A DNA stretch of 64,000 nucleotides from Desulfofundulus australicus DSM 11792 (GCF_900129285.1 NZ_FQUW01000011.1:49362-113361), one strand, 5' to 3'; positions 1-9,811 are shown, counted from the stretch's first letter. A program made the numbers and translations. The notes: generated by a model from the sequence alone, not told the origin.

Positions 1-907
1 AAACCATGTGGAACAGGGTTCCTGCAGGTGCCCGCAGCTTGCTCCATATCCAGAATAGCCATTTCCGGTCCGGATCGAAAGTACCCCATCGCAAAGATAA
101 TTGATCCAAATCATAGCGATTAACATTTAATATCCTGGCCGCCAGCGCATTAAAATCCTCACCGTCTTTAATCTCCCCGGCCAGCCACTGCCACTGACGT
201 TCTGTACCCCAGCCCGGCTCGCATTTTAAAAAATCCTGGGCCCGTTCCTTTAAAAAATCATATCCGCTCTGGTAAACCCGAACCTCAAAATTTCCTACCC
301 TCCCGCTTAAACTTAAGTAAGGAGCACACCCGGTAACGAGGATAAGCTCACCCTGACCGCCTTTTTCCCAGGCTTCTAAATATGCTTTGATTCCCGTAAC
401 CATATTACAGGTGCTTCGTTTTAGCTTAAATGGGAGTACCGTTATCTTTACCTTACCGCCATTCGTAAAAGAAAGGACTTCTGGCAGCCTTTCCTGCCAG
501 GATTGGGCAATCATATTCATTTCGTATCCGAAAATATCATCAAGTTCCATCAGGGGTATATACACCCTTTTATAGCCGACATCTTCCCAGGTTGCCAGCT
601 CCCTTAAAACCGGCCTGAATTCACCGGTAAAACGCAGGCATTCTGCCAGAGGTAGAACTAAAATTTTAGTGGTTTTCATCCCCTTGAGTATGGGGATTAT
701 GCCCTCAACATAAGGAAAGGTATCATCATTCGTACACAAGGTAGAAAGGGTAAAAACCTCATCAACTTCCAATCTCAAACTTTTTAGGAGCTCCTGCCAG
801 GCGTCCAACCCTCGAACAAGTATAAACCGAGCGGGGTAGCGGGTGGGCACTTTTGCTTCATTTTTTATAAAATCCAATAGGGAAGCAATCTCTTTAAACT
901 CCCGCAC
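1..907 (-). CDS. pglZ: PglZ-like protein, N-terminal part (runs off left edge)
   Basis: An uninterrupted reading frame of about 302 codons runs from a GTG at 907 to the window edge with no stop. The GTG follows GGGAGG by 8 bases and lies 2 bases after the stop of the ATPase gene, so the two are translationally coupled. The protein opens MREFKEIASLLDF and contains RYPARFILVRG, LSTLCTNDDTFPYVEG and VLPLAECLRF. I associate this pattern with the N-terminus of BREX type 4 PglZ-family phosphatases, from memory and without a search. No alkaline-phosphatase-type catalytic motif is visible because that domain would lie beyond the edge. The gene order BrxP-like, BrxC-like, this gene matches BREX type 4, which supports the call. 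Otherwise it is a hypothetical protein of a defence locus. Confidence 0.5.
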   Translation of the reverse strand, partial: MREFKEIASLLDFIKNEAKVPTRYPARFILVRGLDAWQELLKSLRLEVDEVFTLSTLCTNDDTFPYVEGIIPILKGMKTTKILVLPLAECLRFTGEFRPVLRELATWEDVGYKRVYIPLMELDDIFGYEMNMIAQSWQERLPEVLSFTNGGKVKITVLPFKLKRSTCNMVTGIKAYLEAWEKGGQGELILVTGCAPYLSLSGRVGNFEVRVYQSGYDFLKERAQDFLKCEPGWGTERQWQWLAGEIKDGEDFNALAARILNVNRYDLDQLSLRWGTFDPDRKWLFWIWSKLRAPAGTLFHMV

Positions 908-909
908 AG

Positions 910-3900
910 CTAATACCTCCCCGGACCGGCAAAGGAAAGACGTGAAGAATGATCATCCTGCATATCCTCAATTCCGGTAACGATACCTTTTTCCCCGCGT
1001 AGCAAAAGATTCCCCACCAGAGGATTCTTTGCCAGTAACTTCAGCAAGTTCTTAACCTGTGTTTCCGGCATATTATCTATTTTATTTAGAACCTGCGGAA
1101 AGGCTTTCCTTTGATAATAATCGTTTAACCAATGATTTACCAGCTCATTTACTTTATTTAACCTTTCGTGCCAGTTGAAAACATCTTCCCCTAAGTGATC
1201 GTAGAGAAACTGTTTTAAATCTTCTACGTCTCCCTTTTCCTGAAAGAGCTCTTTATAATCTTTAGCTACAAAGGACAAAAACTTATCATTTATAAAACTT
1301 TCCTGGTCAAGCATTTTTATCTCTTCAGCGTGTTCTCGTAAGAAATCTAAAGCTTCTTGAAGCTCGTCCTGCGTTTTTGTTTCCGGATGATTTACCAGAG
1401 AAAACAATTTCGCGTACTCCGGTCCTTCCAGTACCCATCGAACAGGAACCTTCTGTTTCCTGCTCCAGGAGGACGGTGTTTCGCTTTGGGTTAGCGACAT
1501 CCATTCTTCCTTTAATTTTTGTAGCAATTTACGCTTACCCAATGCGTCGATCTTGCTCTGCACAATCCTTTTGATTTCTTCTAGGTTGTTTTCACTACTT
1601 AGCTCCGGCAATTCTCTATAGATTTCTTGAGCTTCAGAGAAAGTTATGTCCTGCCCCAGATTATTTCTTATCCAGCGTTGCAAAGCTCCCGTTTGATTTT
1701 TAAGTGCCTGTCGAATTTCATGTTTTGCTGCTTTTAATTGCTCGGCCAGTGCAATTTTCTTACCAAAACCCCTTCCCCGGGTGGAAATTAATTCATCAAG
1801 ATCGCTAAAAATCCTTTTTATGGAAATGTCATCTACTTCAGCCAAAATTTTCAAAGGAAGCTTTCCTGCTTTTAGCCATGAATCGTTAAAATAATTAATT
1901 GCCTTTTCAAAATCCTGGTTTTCGGCTGCACACAGTTGATTGAGGGCTTCGAGAAGTTCCAATTCCGCATACAACTCCGGCAGGCGGCTGGAAACCTGAC
2001 TTTCTTGCCAGAGCCAGCTTTCTTCATTTAAAGTCAATCTTAACCTTCTCATAAAAGATGGCAAATCGATTTTCAGACGTTCCAGCATTTCCAGCAGGCC
2101 AGGCTGCTTTTCGGCGAAGAAATTTTTCATCCCGGCGGCAAAATTCTCCCTGGAAACCAATTCTTTCAACCTTGCCTTCATTTTAATAAGAGAATTAACG
2201 AGATCCTTCAACTGGTTGCCGCCTAAATTCAGATTTTCGTTTTCTGAAACACTTAACATGGCTCCGAGTTTATAAATAACGTTATTTAAATCCTCAAGAT
2301 CAGGGTCATTTTTCTTTAACACATATTGTAGAGCCCAGATCGGATAACCCATTGCCGTAAGGCTGTTGCGCAGTGCCTTTCTTGCTTCCTCCGGATATGC
2401 TGTACTCTCGGTAGGTAAGCCAAAGATTTCCCGGATAAGTTCACAAAACCTTTCACCTTCCGGAGAAGATCGTCGGATCTCATATTCATCACAGCCCCTT
2501 CTACCTTTCATAACACCTTCAATCAGTTCTGCCAGCTTATTGGGATTTAGAGGAAAACAATTATTTCCATCCCAGTAGTAATACCCCTGCCCGTAATCTC
2601 TGAGCAGGCATCCCAGCAGGGTAATGGCTACCGGTGAAGGTACCAAACCATACGGAGGAGCCTGGAGGGTTTCCCAGATTTCCATTAATCTAACGTTTTC
2701 ATCAGTCGCAAAAATCCGTTCAATTTCCTGCTTCATCCGGCTTAAGAAGTGTTCCGGTTTTTTAACAAAACCGTCTCCTTCCCAAAAGCCCTCTTTTTTC
2801 AATTCAAAAACCAGCGATTTATAGGGCTCGATAATATTTGTTTTAATCCCTAATCCAATCTCCGCACCAACCTTGCCATAACTTGTTGCATAAAGGGTAT
2901 TGACCTGGGTTAATTGCTCGGGACCACAAGGAAAAACTTTTGTAGCTAATTGCTGAAAGTATTTTTTATAACCCGCTTGACCGATTATCTCAATTTCCTC
3001 TCCCCCAAAATACCCTTTATGTTTGAGAAGGGACACTTTTGTCAACCAATTCTCCACTATGTTTTTCATTTGCTGGGCATAATACTTTGCATTATCACGA
3101 TCGTTTTCATCGCTACAGTATTTCTGGTGCGCCTTATAATCTATCCATTCCTCCCATTTTTTCTGGCTGAAAGGAGCCTGGAGCACCAGGTAGGCAGCGC
3201 GCTCAGATCTTCCGGATAACTGCGCCGCGAGGGATTCGGCTTCTTCCAGCTGCCCCTCATCCTGCACCACCACCAGCACATTGCCTATTTGATAGGGTTC
3301 CAGTGCCGGTTCAACCCGCTCCCTCCTGAATTTCAACTCCTTCAAAGAAACCACCGTTAATTTCTGCCGGCGGGACGCCGCCCCATCAAGGGCAAAGATC
3401 TTTACCAGTTGATTTCCAATTTCCCCAGTGGGCGTAATAATCTTTTCAAAAGGAAAGGCTGCCTTAAACTGTTTCCTTATATCTTCCAGTTTTCTTTCAT
3501 CCACAGGCCGGGAAGGAATGGTGAATCTTTCTCCTGAAGCAGTGGAAAGGGAGCGAATAAAATCCCCTTTCTTCAAATTTTGAATGATGTCTTTCAACCT
3601 TTCTGCAACCGGTGTATCTGCAAATAGCAACTCCAGGCTTGCCCTGGTAGGTTGCAGCAAGAATATTTCCCCCGGCATCTGCCGCTCCAGAGCAAAAAGA
3701 AGCATCAAAACTTTAAATACTTTCCTTTCATTTTCTCCCCCGATAAAATCTAGACGTGAATGATAATATCCCATGATATCCCGGATCCGTTCGGTAAGTT
3801 CGGGATTATCATCCCGGAAAAAATAATCCCACAAAATATCGGCAGTCAACCAGAACCAGTTATTTTGGGGATAATTCTTTATAAACTGGATAAATGAATT

Positions 3901-5106
3901 ATCCACATCTTCTTTTAAAAACCGAAACAGGGTTCTCTGGCTGGAACTAAACTGCCGGGAAATGGTGGCCAGCAAAAAGGCCGCAAAGGGATGCAGGGGA
4001 ATGAGGCCCTTAAAGTCCTCCATGCGCGCTTCATCACCCAGGAGGCTTACGGTTGCCCTTTGCACCCGGCTCCATAAGCTTTCTTTCTTGATTTCCCATT
4101 GCTGTTGCGCATCCTTTTTCACTTCGATGGCGTTAGCCATTAGCTGATAGGCCGTTACCGGTTTCATCTCAAAATGAAAGTTATGAAAACGTTCCAGGAG
4201 CCTATTCTTTGTGTCTTCATCTATTCTCTGGAACGTTTGCGGTGATTTGTGTGTAATTAAAAAAAGGTAAAAAGGGGATTCCGCAGTTGCGTGGGCCAGT
4301 TCCTGCAAAGTCGAAGTGGCAATGTTATGGGTAAAGAAGTCAGTAAATTCGTCCCAGATGAAGAGGATACCCGCCAGAGAATTTTGCCGGATGATCTCCT
4401 TCAGCCAGTTCTTTATACTCTGCGGGTCATCCTGCACTATAAAGCCTTCATTTTCGAGAACCCGGGCGACCCTTTCCACCAGGTTCACCGTCTGTTCAAC
4501 ATCACCTGCTTTAAGCTTGTCCAATACGTCTTCTGCAGAGGAAAAATCGAGAAACTTTCCCCTGTATCGTTCAAAGGCTTTCGGCCAGTCAAAGGTACTC
4601 CGGGGATCGGCAAGCTTTCGGACAACAGCGTCGTAAAGGGTTTCCCCGGTAACATCGCCGTATCCCTTTTCCTTCAGTTTTTCTTTAATCCCCTGCTGAA
4701 TTTCCACCAGCAGTTTTAAGGAAGAGGTGATATGGGCAGAACCGGAACGGTAGACGACCAGGTAACGCCCTCTTTCCCGCAGGGCTTTTAATCGTGGCCA
4801 GAGTTCGAGCAGTTTCTGGTGCTTGCGGAAATAATCCTCCACTTCTGCAAGGTCGTCTTCCAGCAGGTGCTTTAAAACAAAGGCTGCAAAAGTTTTCCCC
4901 GTCCCGTATGCTCCGTGCATCCACAAGGATAACTTATCTTTAGCGCTGCCGCGCTCCAAAGCCCGGATCATCCCATGTAAGATTTCCCGCAACCCCCCGT
5001 GGGGGATAAAAAACTTCCACGCGGCCGGCTGGTTGCGGTCCTGTTCCTCGGAAAAGACCGGAATAAAATCTTTCCTCACTTCCAAATAGTCAGCATAGAG
5101 CCACAT
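910..5106 (-). CDS. brxC: Giant P-loop ATPase, BrxC/PglY-like
   Basis: About 1398 residues. A Walker A motif GAYGTGKT sits near residue 65, just after a predicted helical N-terminus, and a Walker B-like segment GILFIWDEFTDFF lies near residue 255, so this is an AAA-type ATPase. The rest is long, charged and largely helical with no other motif I recognise. BrxC/PglY proteins of BREX phage-defence systems are 1100-1400 residue ATPases of this architecture. The ATG at 5106 is preferred over GTG 5115 because GAGGAG lies 8 bases before the ATG. It follows the DUF4007-like pseudogene by 56 bases and is 2 bases from the PglZ-like gene, so all are probably co-transcribed. ATPase identity is firm; BREX assignment rests on size and context. 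Confidence 0.75.
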   Translation of the reverse strand: MWLYADYLEVRKDFIPVFSEEQDRNQPAAWKFFIPHGGLREILHGMIRALERGSAKDKLSLWMHGAYGTGKTFAAFVLKHLLEDDLAEVEDYFRKHQKLLELWPRLKALRERGRYLVVYRSGSAHITSSLKLLVEIQQGIKEKLKEKGYGDVTGETLYDAVVRKLADPRSTFDWPKAFERYRGKFLDFSSAEDVLDKLKAGDVEQTVNLVERVARVLENEGFIVQDDPQSIKNWLKEIIRQNSLAGILFIWDEFTDFFTHNIATSTLQELAHATAESPFYLFLITHKSPQTFQRIDEDTKNRLLERFHNFHFEMKPVTAYQLMANAIEVKKDAQQQWEIKKESLWSRVQRATVSLLGDEARMEDFKGLIPLHPFAAFLLATISRQFSSSQRTLFRFLKEDVDNSFIQFIKNYPQNNWFWLTADILWDYFFRDDNPELTERIRDIMGYYHSRLDFIGGENERKVFKVLMLLFALERQMPGEIFLLQPTRASLELLFADTPVAERLKDIIQNLKKGDFIRSLSTASGERFTIPSRPVDERKLEDIRKQFKAAFPFEKIITPTGEIGNQLVKIFALDGAASRRQKLTVVSLKELKFRRERVEPALEPYQIGNVLVVVQDEGQLEEAESLAAQLSGRSERAAYLVLQAPFSQKKWEEWIDYKAHQKYCSDENDRDNAKYYAQQMKNIVENWLTKVSLLKHKGYFGGEEIEIIGQAGYKKYFQQLATKVFPCGPEQLTQVNTLYATSYGKVGAEIGLGIKTNIIEPYKSLVFELKKEGFWEGDGFVKKPEHFLSRMKQEIERIFATDENVRLMEIWETLQAPPYGLVPSPVAITLLGCLLRDYGQGYYYWDGNNCFPLNPNKLAELIEGVMKGRRGCDEYEIRRSSPEGERFCELIREIFGLPTESTAYPEEARKALRNSLTAMGYPIWALQYVLKKNDPDLEDLNNVIYKLGAMLSVSENENLNLGGNQLKDLVNSLIKMKARLKELVSRENFAAGMKNFFAEKQPGLLEMLERLKIDLPSFMRRLRLTLNEESWLWQESQVSSRLPELYAELELLEALNQLCAAENQDFEKAINYFNDSWLKAGKLPLKILAEVDDISIKRIFSDLDELISTRGRGFGKKIALAEQLKAAKHEIRQALKNQTGALQRWIRNNLGQDITFSEAQEIYRELPELSSENNLEEIKRIVQSKIDALGKRKLLQKLKEEWMSLTQSETPSSWSRKQKVPVRWVLEGPEYAKLFSLVNHPETKTQDELQEALDFLREHAEEIKMLDQESFINDKFLSFVAKDYKELFQEKGDVEDLKQFLYDHLGEDVFNWHERLNKVNELVNHWLNDYYQRKAFPQVLNKIDNMPETQVKNLLKLLAKNPLVGNLLLRGEKGIVTGIEDMQDDHSSRLSFAGPGRY

Positions 5107-5162
5107 GCCCACCACTCCTCGGGAATATATTTGGCAAGCAAGCGATCCCCGGTCACCTCAAA

Positions 5163-5826
5163 CTATTTTTGCCCGTGGCAAAGTAGCTGGCCCAGCACAT
5201 ATTTCTGCGCACAGCCAAAAATGACCCAGGGCCAGAGGAGATTCTCCCTTATTTCCAAACTTTCTCTTTTCTCCTGCTCAAAAAGGCGGCAGGCAGCAAA
5301 ACAAAGGGCTTCCACGGAAGGATATACGTGGCCCTTTCGCTGCACACGACGCGGTCGCAAAGGTAAAACCTCCCCCTGGTTGATTTCCCTGCCCAACGGC
5401 GTTCTTTCCAGGAGGCCTACCAGTTCCATGACGGCATTGTTGATTGTCCTTAAAGCCAAACGGGGAACATAAAAAAGTAATTGTTCTCTAATTTCTCCTG
5501 TTGTCCAGGTGCCCAGGCCGAGTTCCTGCACGTACCAGGCAGCGGTGGGAAAATTAAAGACCACGTTCACCCAGAGCAACTCCCAGGGCAGGATTTCCTC
5601 CAGGCCATACTCCCGGAAAAGCGCCGCCAGAAAAGGTTTCCTTTCCCCGTTTATCCTGCAAACCGGTGGTCCTCAGCCACACTTTGAAAGACTGTACCTG
5701 GCGGTTGCCTAATAACCCGCTGAGTTCCCACTCCTGCTGTTCTTGTAAATAGAGCTCCAGCCACTCCTTGCGTAAACCGAAATGCTGGTGTCTCGACCAA
5801 CCTGTAACTTTCTCTTTACCCGCCAA
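5163..5826 (-). pseudogene. Second DUF4007-like gene, frameshifted
   Basis: Two overlapping frames together encode one protein resembling the C-terminal third of the upstream PAPS-reductase gene. The first frame starts at a TTG (5826) inside the end of that gene and gives RHQHFGLRKEWLELYL and LGNRQVQSFKVWLR, matching NRYQTFGMRKAWLEEYF and LGNRQFEAMRVWLR of the neighbour. Near 5635-5648, in a run of A and G bases, the homology passes to another frame, which continues LAALFREYGLEEILPWEL through TINNAVMELVGLLERTPLG to a stop at 5163. The two copies are clearly paralogous. A one-base indel explains the break; it may be a real inactivation or a base-calling error. DUF4007 proteins occur beside PAPS-reductase-like genes in defence islands, but their role is unknown to me. 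Confidence 0.65.
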
Positions 5827-8110
5827 GCTCCAGCACCTCGATTGATGAACGGCTCTGGTCCAGGTATATGTTATCCAGATCCCTAACCAGTTCCACAGAA
5901 AGCCATCTCTCCCAGCGGGAGGAAATGGCCCGCAGCATCCCGGCCAACCGGTCCCGGGACAACCCAAAAAGCGCATGGGGACCCTCCGGCGCCCCGTTCA
6001 GCAGTTCCGAAAGGGAGAAACCGTGCCGGCCAACCCTTTCTGCATAACGGTAAAGGGAGTACAAAACGGCCAGGGCGGGAACACTCTCCCAACCGCGCTT
6101 GGTGATGGTCGTTAGCTTTCCCTTAGTTTGTACAATCCCCAAACCCAGCTCACCACCCAGGGGGGTGTCTCTCAATAAACCGACTAGGGTAGTAATGGCG
6201 TTTTCGCGTGACCTTTTTGCTAGATTTTCGTCCAAAAACTCTACTAGTTCTTCTTTCAAATAACTGCTATCCCAGGGTACATTATGTAGATACCAGTCAA
6301 CCAAAATAGAGTTCCTAGCCAGGTTGGTCCAGATCACGGCCCAGGTTAAAGGATTTTCCGTCCCCCATTCCCTCAATCTTTCCCCAAGTAATGTTATTCT
6401 GGTACCCGTCACTATTTCCGCTTCCCGCAGCCACACCCGCATGGCCTCAAACTGCCTGTTGCCCAGGCTGTTTTCATACCACCATTTTTCCGGGTCGCGA
6501 AAATACTCTTCCAGCCAGGCTTTCCTCATCCCAAACGTTTGGTACCTGTTCAGCCCCTTCAAACCCCTACCTCCCCTGCTTATGGCTAAAGACTTGGCCG
6601 CCAGACACCCCTTTTCTACAAAAGTAAGACAGGCCGCACAGTGAATACAATGGTCTTCAGCAATTTTTACCGTATCGTTTATCTGCAGGGCCCCCGTCGG
6701 GCATTCCACCTCACAACTGCGGCAGTGATTACAGTAAGCTGCTTTGTTGGCCGCAGCCCGCAAATGGCTCAAGAAAAAACGGTCTGCCCGGTCTATATTC
6801 CGCAGGCTGACTTCCACACCTTCATCATGTCTTTTAATCCGGAAGGGATAACCCACGGACCCGTTTTCAATCCTCCCCCGGCCATCCCCTTCCCTGACCA
6901 GAGATCCCAGAGTCTTCGCCCATTCCACCCACTCTTCCCGGGGCCGGCGGATGAAAAAGGTGACAGTTTTTTTTCCGCCGGTCTCCAGCACGCCGGTGCC
7001 CCCGGTATCCATATCGCGACCGCCGGCGCGTACTCTCCACTCCCTTTCTTTTATAAATTTTTCTATTTCATTCTCAGAAACGTTTTTTTGACGTGCATAA
7101 TCCCGTAATATAGCCAAAAACTTATCAACTTCATTCCGAAAAACTAGCCAGGTTATTTGATTTGTCCACTTGGAGGATAAAGGGCATACCGCACACCCTA
7201 CTCTAACCAGCCCGTACCGGTACGCCCGGTTAAAGAAAATGTTTCTCTTAAACAAATAAAGAAAAATCTCCCCGCTACTCCAGTTCAACAAAGGGCTGGC
7301 ATTGATCTGGGTATTATGCTTGCTCCCTTCGGAAACCAGGGAATACTTCTGGCGCATCAAACTTTCTTCCCAGCGCACCCCGTCAAAAACCAGCGCCTTT
7401 ACAGAAGGTTTACCCACCAGCTCTCTTAAACACAAAAGGGTGGGAACGGATTTATGAACCGTGCAGCACCAGCGGTGAACCCTGCTGGGCGGACCGAATT
7501 CCCGCCAGGTGGTTTGCGCATCTTTTTCCGCCCGTGCCGTGTAAAAATAAAGGTGTTTCCACCTTTGCCGGGCTTTTTCCAATGCATCGTAAGTCGCGCT
7601 TATTTCCATGGTGGTATCGCTAAAGATGACCACAAACTCACCGGGAGAAAGCGCCCTCTGCACCAGGTCAAGGAGTACCAGGGAATCCTTCCCGCCGCTA
7701 AAGGCCACGGCAGCGGCATCCACCTTCGGTCGATACTTTTTGTAAGTATCCCAAATAGATTCTATGGCCTGCTGGACCAACCCTTCCAGCAACAGGGAAT
7801 TTTTCGCCAGCATGGTTTTAACTTTAACGGGCTGTAGATGAAGGTTTTTTTCATGAAATTCAATCTCCGGATTTTCAAAAAAACCCCCTCCCTTTGCCTC
7901 GGCGACCAGTTCACCCCGGTAGAAATAGCGCCGCCCCGGAGTGGCCCAGAGCAGGGGTTCCTCAACTTGCGCATAGGACCAGTGCCTGTTAAACCCCAGC
8001 AGATCCAGCTCTTCAAAAAAAACGGGGCGTATCTCCCCCCTGATCACTTCACTTTTTGATTCAGTTAGCAAAATGCCACCGGTTTCCTTATCCCAGAGGA
8101 TGTCGTACAT
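5816..8110 (-). CDS. brxP: PAPS-reductase-like protein with ferredoxin and DUF4007-like domains (BrxP-like)
   Basis: A 764-residue fusion. Residues 1-110 are an N-terminal extension. A PP-loop SGGKDS at 138-143 marks the phosphoadenosine-phosphosulphate reductase/ATP pyrophosphatase fold, followed by a Cys pair near 215 (HRWCCTVHK) and GCAVCP near 306-309. A two-cluster ferredoxin segment with CNHCRSCEVECP and CIHCAAC lies at about 460-503. Residues 520-764 contain YQTFGMRKAWL, a DUF4007-like start, then a mixed helical domain. PAPS-reductase proteins are the hallmark replacing the methyltransferase in BREX type 4; related DndC proteins act in DNA phosphorothioation. A cysteine-desulphurase partner is not visible. 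It is the first gene of the defence operon. Only a weak ribosome site precedes the ATG at 8110. Confidence 0.7.
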   Translation of the reverse strand: MYDILWDKETGGILLTESKSEVIRGEIRPVFFEELDLLGFNRHWSYAQVEEPLLWATPGRRYFYRGELVAEAKGGGFFENPEIEFHEKNLHLQPVKVKTMLAKNSLLLEGLVQQAIESIWDTYKKYRPKVDAAAVAFSGGKDSLVLLDLVQRALSPGEFVVIFSDTTMEISATYDALEKARQRWKHLYFYTARAEKDAQTTWREFGPPSRVHRWCCTVHKSVPTLLCLRELVGKPSVKALVFDGVRWEESLMRQKYSLVSEGSKHNTQINASPLLNWSSGEIFLYLFKRNIFFNRAYRYGLVRVGCAVCPLSSKWTNQITWLVFRNEVDKFLAILRDYARQKNVSENEIEKFIKEREWRVRAGGRDMDTGGTGVLETGGKKTVTFFIRRPREEWVEWAKTLGSLVREGDGRGRIENGSVGYPFRIKRHDEGVEVSLRNIDRADRFFLSHLRAAANKAAYCNHCRSCEVECPTGALQINDTVKIAEDHCIHCAACLTFVEKGCLAAKSLAISRGGRGLKGLNRYQTFGMRKAWLEEYFRDPEKWWYENSLGNRQFEAMRVWLREAEIVTGTRITLLGERLREWGTENPLTWAVIWTNLARNSILVDWYLHNVPWDSSYLKEELVEFLDENLAKRSRENAITTLVGLLRDTPLGGELGLGIVQTKGKLTTITKRGWESVPALAVLYSLYRYAERVGRHGFSLSELLNGAPEGPHALFGLSRDRLAGMLRAISSRWERWLSVELVRDLDNIYLDQSRSSIEVLELGG

Positions 8111-8400
8111 AATTCAAAACCCCATTTAGTTTAATGATTGTGTTATCTCTTTTTCCAGCTATTCGACAAATGGCACGTTTTTTCCTCTTCTAAGGAATGC
8201 CATATTATCCTGTCTATACAATAATTTTATAAATTATCCAGTATAAATCAATGAGATTCTAAGCTAAATTACTTAATGGTATTGCATGGTAGTGCATATG
8301 TTCGAATCAAAAACCAAAAAAACTGGTAGCAGAAAAAACAACCGGCAGCACCATTAATGCTTGATCTTCCCGGCTACCACTTGCTTAAATTATCTGATAA
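8111..8400. other. Intergenic region upstream of the defence operon
   Basis: AT-rich, no credible reading frame. It should hold the minus-strand promoter of the BREX-like operon. The best candidate -10 is GATAAT at 8204-8209 with a poor -35 (TTATAA, 8227-8232) at 17-base spacing, so I do not list it separately. The downstream end of the sigma-like gene also lies here, without an obvious T-tailed hairpin. Confidence 0.5.
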
Positions 8401-8730
8401 TTAAATGTAGTTTCTCTCAAGCCGCCCCCACAGTTTTCTGGCCCTTGCCCGTGCCCTGGATATATGAACACGTACCAGGTTTACTGAAATTCCTTTCATC
8501 ATGGCAATTTCTCGAGCATTTCTACCTTCCATAAGATAAAATAAAATTTCCCGGTCGTTTTTGGATAATGAAGGGTGATTCAGAAAATCCCGAACCTCAA
8601 TGTTAACGTGATCTGCTTCATCCAATGAAGGAAAAACTACTTCTCTAAAATCATGTTGTTCTTCAACACATCTACTTTTACGCAAAATCAGTTCAGCCAC
8701 CATTGGATCCTTTTGCATTTGCGTTGCCAT
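8401..8730 (-). CDS. Small sigma-70 region 4/LuxR-type HTH protein
   Basis: A 109-residue protein counted from the ATG at 8730, which follows GGAGGAGG by 9 bases; a longer in-frame start at 8763 has no ribosome site. The C-terminal half reads LSKNDREILFYLMEGRNAREIAMMKGISVNLVR in two parts, the typical helix-turn-helix of sigma-70 region 4 and LuxR regulators, ending in a basic RARARARKLWGRL tail. There is no region 2, so it is not a complete sigma factor. Similar small proteins regulate phage or mobile-island genes. It lies between the defence operon and larB, in the same orientation, with about 290 bases free on either side, so it is probably its own transcription unit and could regulate the defence locus. 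Confidence 0.6.
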   Translation of the reverse strand: MATQMQKDPMVAELILRKSRCVEEQHDFREVVFPSLDEADHVNIEVRDFLNHPSLSKNDREILFYLMEGRNAREIAMMKGISVNLVRVHISRARARARKLWGRLERNYI

Positions 8731-9019
8731 TTTTCTTTTCCTCCTCCTCGCCGGGGTAGCCATCCGGTCTATCCCGGGGTATACTTTATAGATTTTAAGG
8801 CAAGCTTATTTTGAGGCGATTTTTTCCCATATCTCCCCAACGCTTGCCTTAAAATCCTTTCACCTATATAAATTGGCTAACCCTGCCAATAATTTCAGGC
8901 TAACAAAAAATTTTTTCATCACCACTCGCTACCTTTTCAGGTGTACTATCCGATTGACCAGAAAAGTCACTACATCCAGAGGGAGATATAACCCTGCTGA
9001 ATATACGATATTCCCATCA
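8731..9019. other. Intergenic region, no gene seen
   Basis: About 290 bases between larB (ending at 9020, minus) and the small HTH gene. I see no conserved reading frame, no tRNA and no clear T-tailed hairpin. A plus-strand frame crossing it runs antisense through larB and is a shadow. Confidence 0.4.
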
Positions 9020-9781
9020 TCATTCCGGCCTCGCCATCAGGCGGGTGATGGCAGTGGCCAGGGCGGCGGCACCAAAACCGTTGTCGATATTAACCACGCC
9101 AATACCGGAAGCGCAGCTGTTCAACATGGTGAGCAGGGCGGCCAGGCCGTGAAAACTGGCCCCGTAGCCGATGCTGGTGGGTACGGCAATCACCGGCTGC
9201 TCCGCCAGCCCGGCCACCACGCTGGCCAGCGCTCCCTCCATCCCCGCCACCACGATGATCACGTGCGCCCACCGGATCAGGTCCAGCTTATCCAGCAGGC
9301 GGTGGATGCCGGCCACCCCCACATCGTAACAGCGGCGCACGTGGTTGCCCATTACTTCGGCAGTCACGGCCGCTTCCTCGGCCACCGGGAGATCGGCGGT
9401 TCCCGCCGACATCACCAGCACGTTACCTTTGGGCTGTGGGCGCTCCCCGCGGTACACCACAATGGTGCGCGCCAGCTCCGAGTAAACGGCGTCGGGGAAA
9501 ACGGCCCGCACCGCTTCATACACCTCCCGGCCGGCCCGGGTGGCCAGGACCGTCCGGTTGTTCCCGCAAAGCCTGCGCACAATCTCCACCACCTGCCCGG
9601 TGGTCTTGCCCTGGCAGAAAACCACTTCCGGGAAGCCCTTGCGCAGGGCCCGGTGGTGATCCACCTTGGCAAACCCCAGGTCCTCGTAGGGCAGGGTTCT
9701 GAGCTTTTCTATGGCCGCATCCACTTCCAGGCGCCCCTGGCGCACATCTTCGAGCAGCAGGCGCAATTCTTCCCTGGTCAT
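9020..9781 (-). CDS. larB: LarB, nickel-pincer nucleotide synthesis carboxylase/hydrolase
   Basis: A 253-residue protein of the LarB family, whose C-terminus resembles AIR carboxylase PurE. LarB carboxylates and hydrolyses nicotinic acid adenine dinucleotide, the first step of the nickel-pincer cofactor used by lactate racemase-type LarA enzymes. Visible signatures include the N-terminal LRLLLEDVRQGRLEVDAA, the central AGTADLPVAEEAA and the C-terminal VPTSIGYGASFHGLAALL plus NIDNGFGAA. The ATG at 9781 follows AAAGGGA by about 10 bases. LarA, LarC and LarE are not in this window, so it is an orphan here, placed after two molybdopterin genes with a 13-bp inverted repeat between. Confidence 0.88.
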   Translation of the reverse strand: MTREELRLLLEDVRQGRLEVDAAIEKLRTLPYEDLGFAKVDHHRALRKGFPEVVFCQGKTTGQVVEIVRRLCGNNRTVLATRAGREVYEAVRAVFPDAVYSELARTIVVYRGERPQPKGNVLVMSAGTADLPVAEEAAVTAEVMGNHVRRCYDVGVAGIHRLLDKLDLIRWAHVIIVVAGMEGALASVVAGLAEQPVIAVPTSIGYGASFHGLAALLTMLNSCASGIGVVNIDNGFGAAALATAITRLMARPE

Positions 9782-9811
9782 CAGTCATCGGTCCCTTTCC
9801 CTGAAAACCGG

